Shown: piece after piece, positions 42,028 through 42,862 of the stretch
Layout: each line of letters opens with the position of its first letter
Position numbering within the stretch: the first letter of the stretch is position 1
From: Nitriliruptoraceae bacterium
GTDB lineage: Bacteria > Actinomycetota > Nitriliruptoria > Nitriliruptorales > Nitriliruptoraceae
Direction: 5' to 3'
Length of the DNA: 42,862 bases
NCBI GenBank assembly: GCA_007122985.1
Contig: SKSM01000130.1
Span: 1-42,862 of the forward strand
The notes under the pieces: model-generated
The model's input: only the letters and a program-made list of their open reading frames with translations
Databases searched by the model: none
Told to the model about the DNA's origin: nothing
Made by a program: the position numbers and the translations under genes

Positions 42028-42862
42028 ATGCCGGCTGACCGTCGGAGCGAACGGTCGTCGTCTGCTCATGGCGATGAGATCGCGGAGCTGCGGCGCCAGG
42101 TCGCGGCGCACGAGCGGGCGCTGGCCTCGTTGCGGAGCGATGTCGCAGCGCTGCGCAACGAGTTGATGAATGGCTCATCGGTGGCTCCGTCGGGCTTCGG
42201 GCCCGGCACCGCCGTTGCGCGCGAGTCGGCTCGGGTGACGGAGCCCGTAGTTGTGGTGTCCCCGGGATCGGCTTCCGTGACCCACGAGTCATCAGCTGAG
42301 GCGAAGATCGCGCTGTTCCGGAAGCTGTTCGCCGGTCGCGATGACGTCTACGCGCCGCTGGCAGAGCGCATCGAAGGGAACGAGTGGCTGGTCTCCCGCC
42401 CACCGTGGGAGTTGGAACACGCCGCGTGGCCAACGCCAGTACCTGCCGTTGACCGATGAGGTCGTTCGCGGCCACCTGGAGGGGCGGGACACGGTCGGCC
42501 TGTACCCGCTGCTTGTGGGCGACACCTGTCGGCTCCTGGTATGCGACTTCGACAAGTCGAGTTGGAAGCTCGACGTGCAGGCCTACGTCGAGTCGGCTGA
42601 TGCTGCCGGCGTCCCCACTGCTGTGGAGATCTCTCGCTCTGGGAACGGCGCCCACGTCTGGACGTTCTTCACCGCTCCTGTCAGCGCCTCCCAGGCGCGC
42701 GCTATGGGGGCCGGGTTGCTCCGGGAGACCATGGCACGACGTGGCGAACTTGATCTCGAGAGCTACGACCGGTTCTTCCCGTCGCAGGACTACCTGCCCG
42801 ACCGCGGTTTCGGGAACCTGATCGCCCTGCCGCTCCAAGGTGAGTGCCGTCGTGAGCGCGGC
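42028..42862 (+). pseudogene. TOTE conflict-system primase (AEP) gene, frameshifted and truncated by the window edge
   Basis: ATG 42028 opens a coiled-coil N-terminus (EIAELRRQVAAHERALASL), then AKIALFRKLFAGRDDVYA, the entry of the TOTE archaeo-eukaryotic primase domain. After base 42354 the expected continuation (RWQSASKGTSGWSPAHRG, then RQYLPLTDEVVRGHLEG) is found only in another frame, starting at 42356, and runs to the window end. The unshifted frame instead stops at 42459. A 2-base loss within the GCGCC run explains it. Primase motifs VCDFD (metal-binding DxD) and SRSGNGAHVW follow intact. A helicase part is expected beyond the window. Either a sequencing error, a recent inactivation, or programmed frameshifting. 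Confidence 0.75.

Noticed and set aside
41736-42038. 100-residue open frame starting MIRGRIELPTPRFS
   Set aside because: This start is the well-known antisense translation of a tRNA 3' region, not a protein; only the last 36 codons could be a separate short frame.

Overview
The window reads as chromosomal DNA of a high-GC actinomycete-like bacterium (Actinomycetota). Signs are a GC content that looks near 70%, many GTG starts, GTGA start/stop overlaps, four genes that appear leaderless with TANNNT -10 boxes, a homodimeric AceE, a BTAD/SARP-type regulator and a group 3b hydrogenase. The genus cannot be read from the sequence; a deep-branching class (Nitriliruptoria/Euzebyia/Acidimicrobiia-like) is a guess.

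Region 1 (1-7279), nucleoside and sugar salvage. A 19-bp tandem repeat lies at the left edge. Next come a uridine-phosphorylase-like gene and a TrpF-like isomerase that has lost the catalytic Cys, with a PfkB kinase divergent from them. A PAS-PAS-PAS-GGDEF-EAL cyclic-di-GMP protein is divergent from a queuosine-5'-phosphate glycosylase (Qng1 family). A ribokinase is convergent with that gene.

Region 2 (7276-12456, minus strand), a complete cytosolic group 3b [NiFe] hydrogenase operon: hydB, a stand-alone cyclic-nucleotide-binding protein, hydG, hydD (small), hydA (large), maturation protease, and then the ribokinase, linked by GTGA overlap. An 18-bp inverted repeat sits on its predicted promoter.

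Region 3 (12457-17924): a drug-type ABC exporter with a duplicated permease, an intergenic 19-bp repeat array with a large palindrome, a small charged protein, and ATP-dependent PEP carboxykinase.

Region 4 (18049-23410) is the most novel-looking part. A 1272-residue BTAD-AAA-TPR-HTH regulator has Thr in place of the P-loop Lys. It is followed by two tandem 11-bp direct repeats with SARP-box geometry, a 31-codon gene that is a signal peptide plus the heptapeptide GIRNIGF, and a multi-TM histidine kinase. Together these could form a peptide-signalling module.

Region 5 (23478-41693), mostly housekeeping: BioY, an acidic exported protein with a strong promoter, a GNAT/acyl-CoA-synthetase fusion (Pat type), an NTF2-like protein, MetH, an unknown gene overlapping PurM, a Leu/Val-type dehydrogenase, unknown genes, threonine dehydratase, AceE, an OsmC-family protein and thymidine kinase.

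Region 6 (41736-42862): a tRNA-3'-end-like remnant, then the start of a frameshifted TOTE-type primase gene running off the window. This looks like the left edge of an acquired defence or mobile island.
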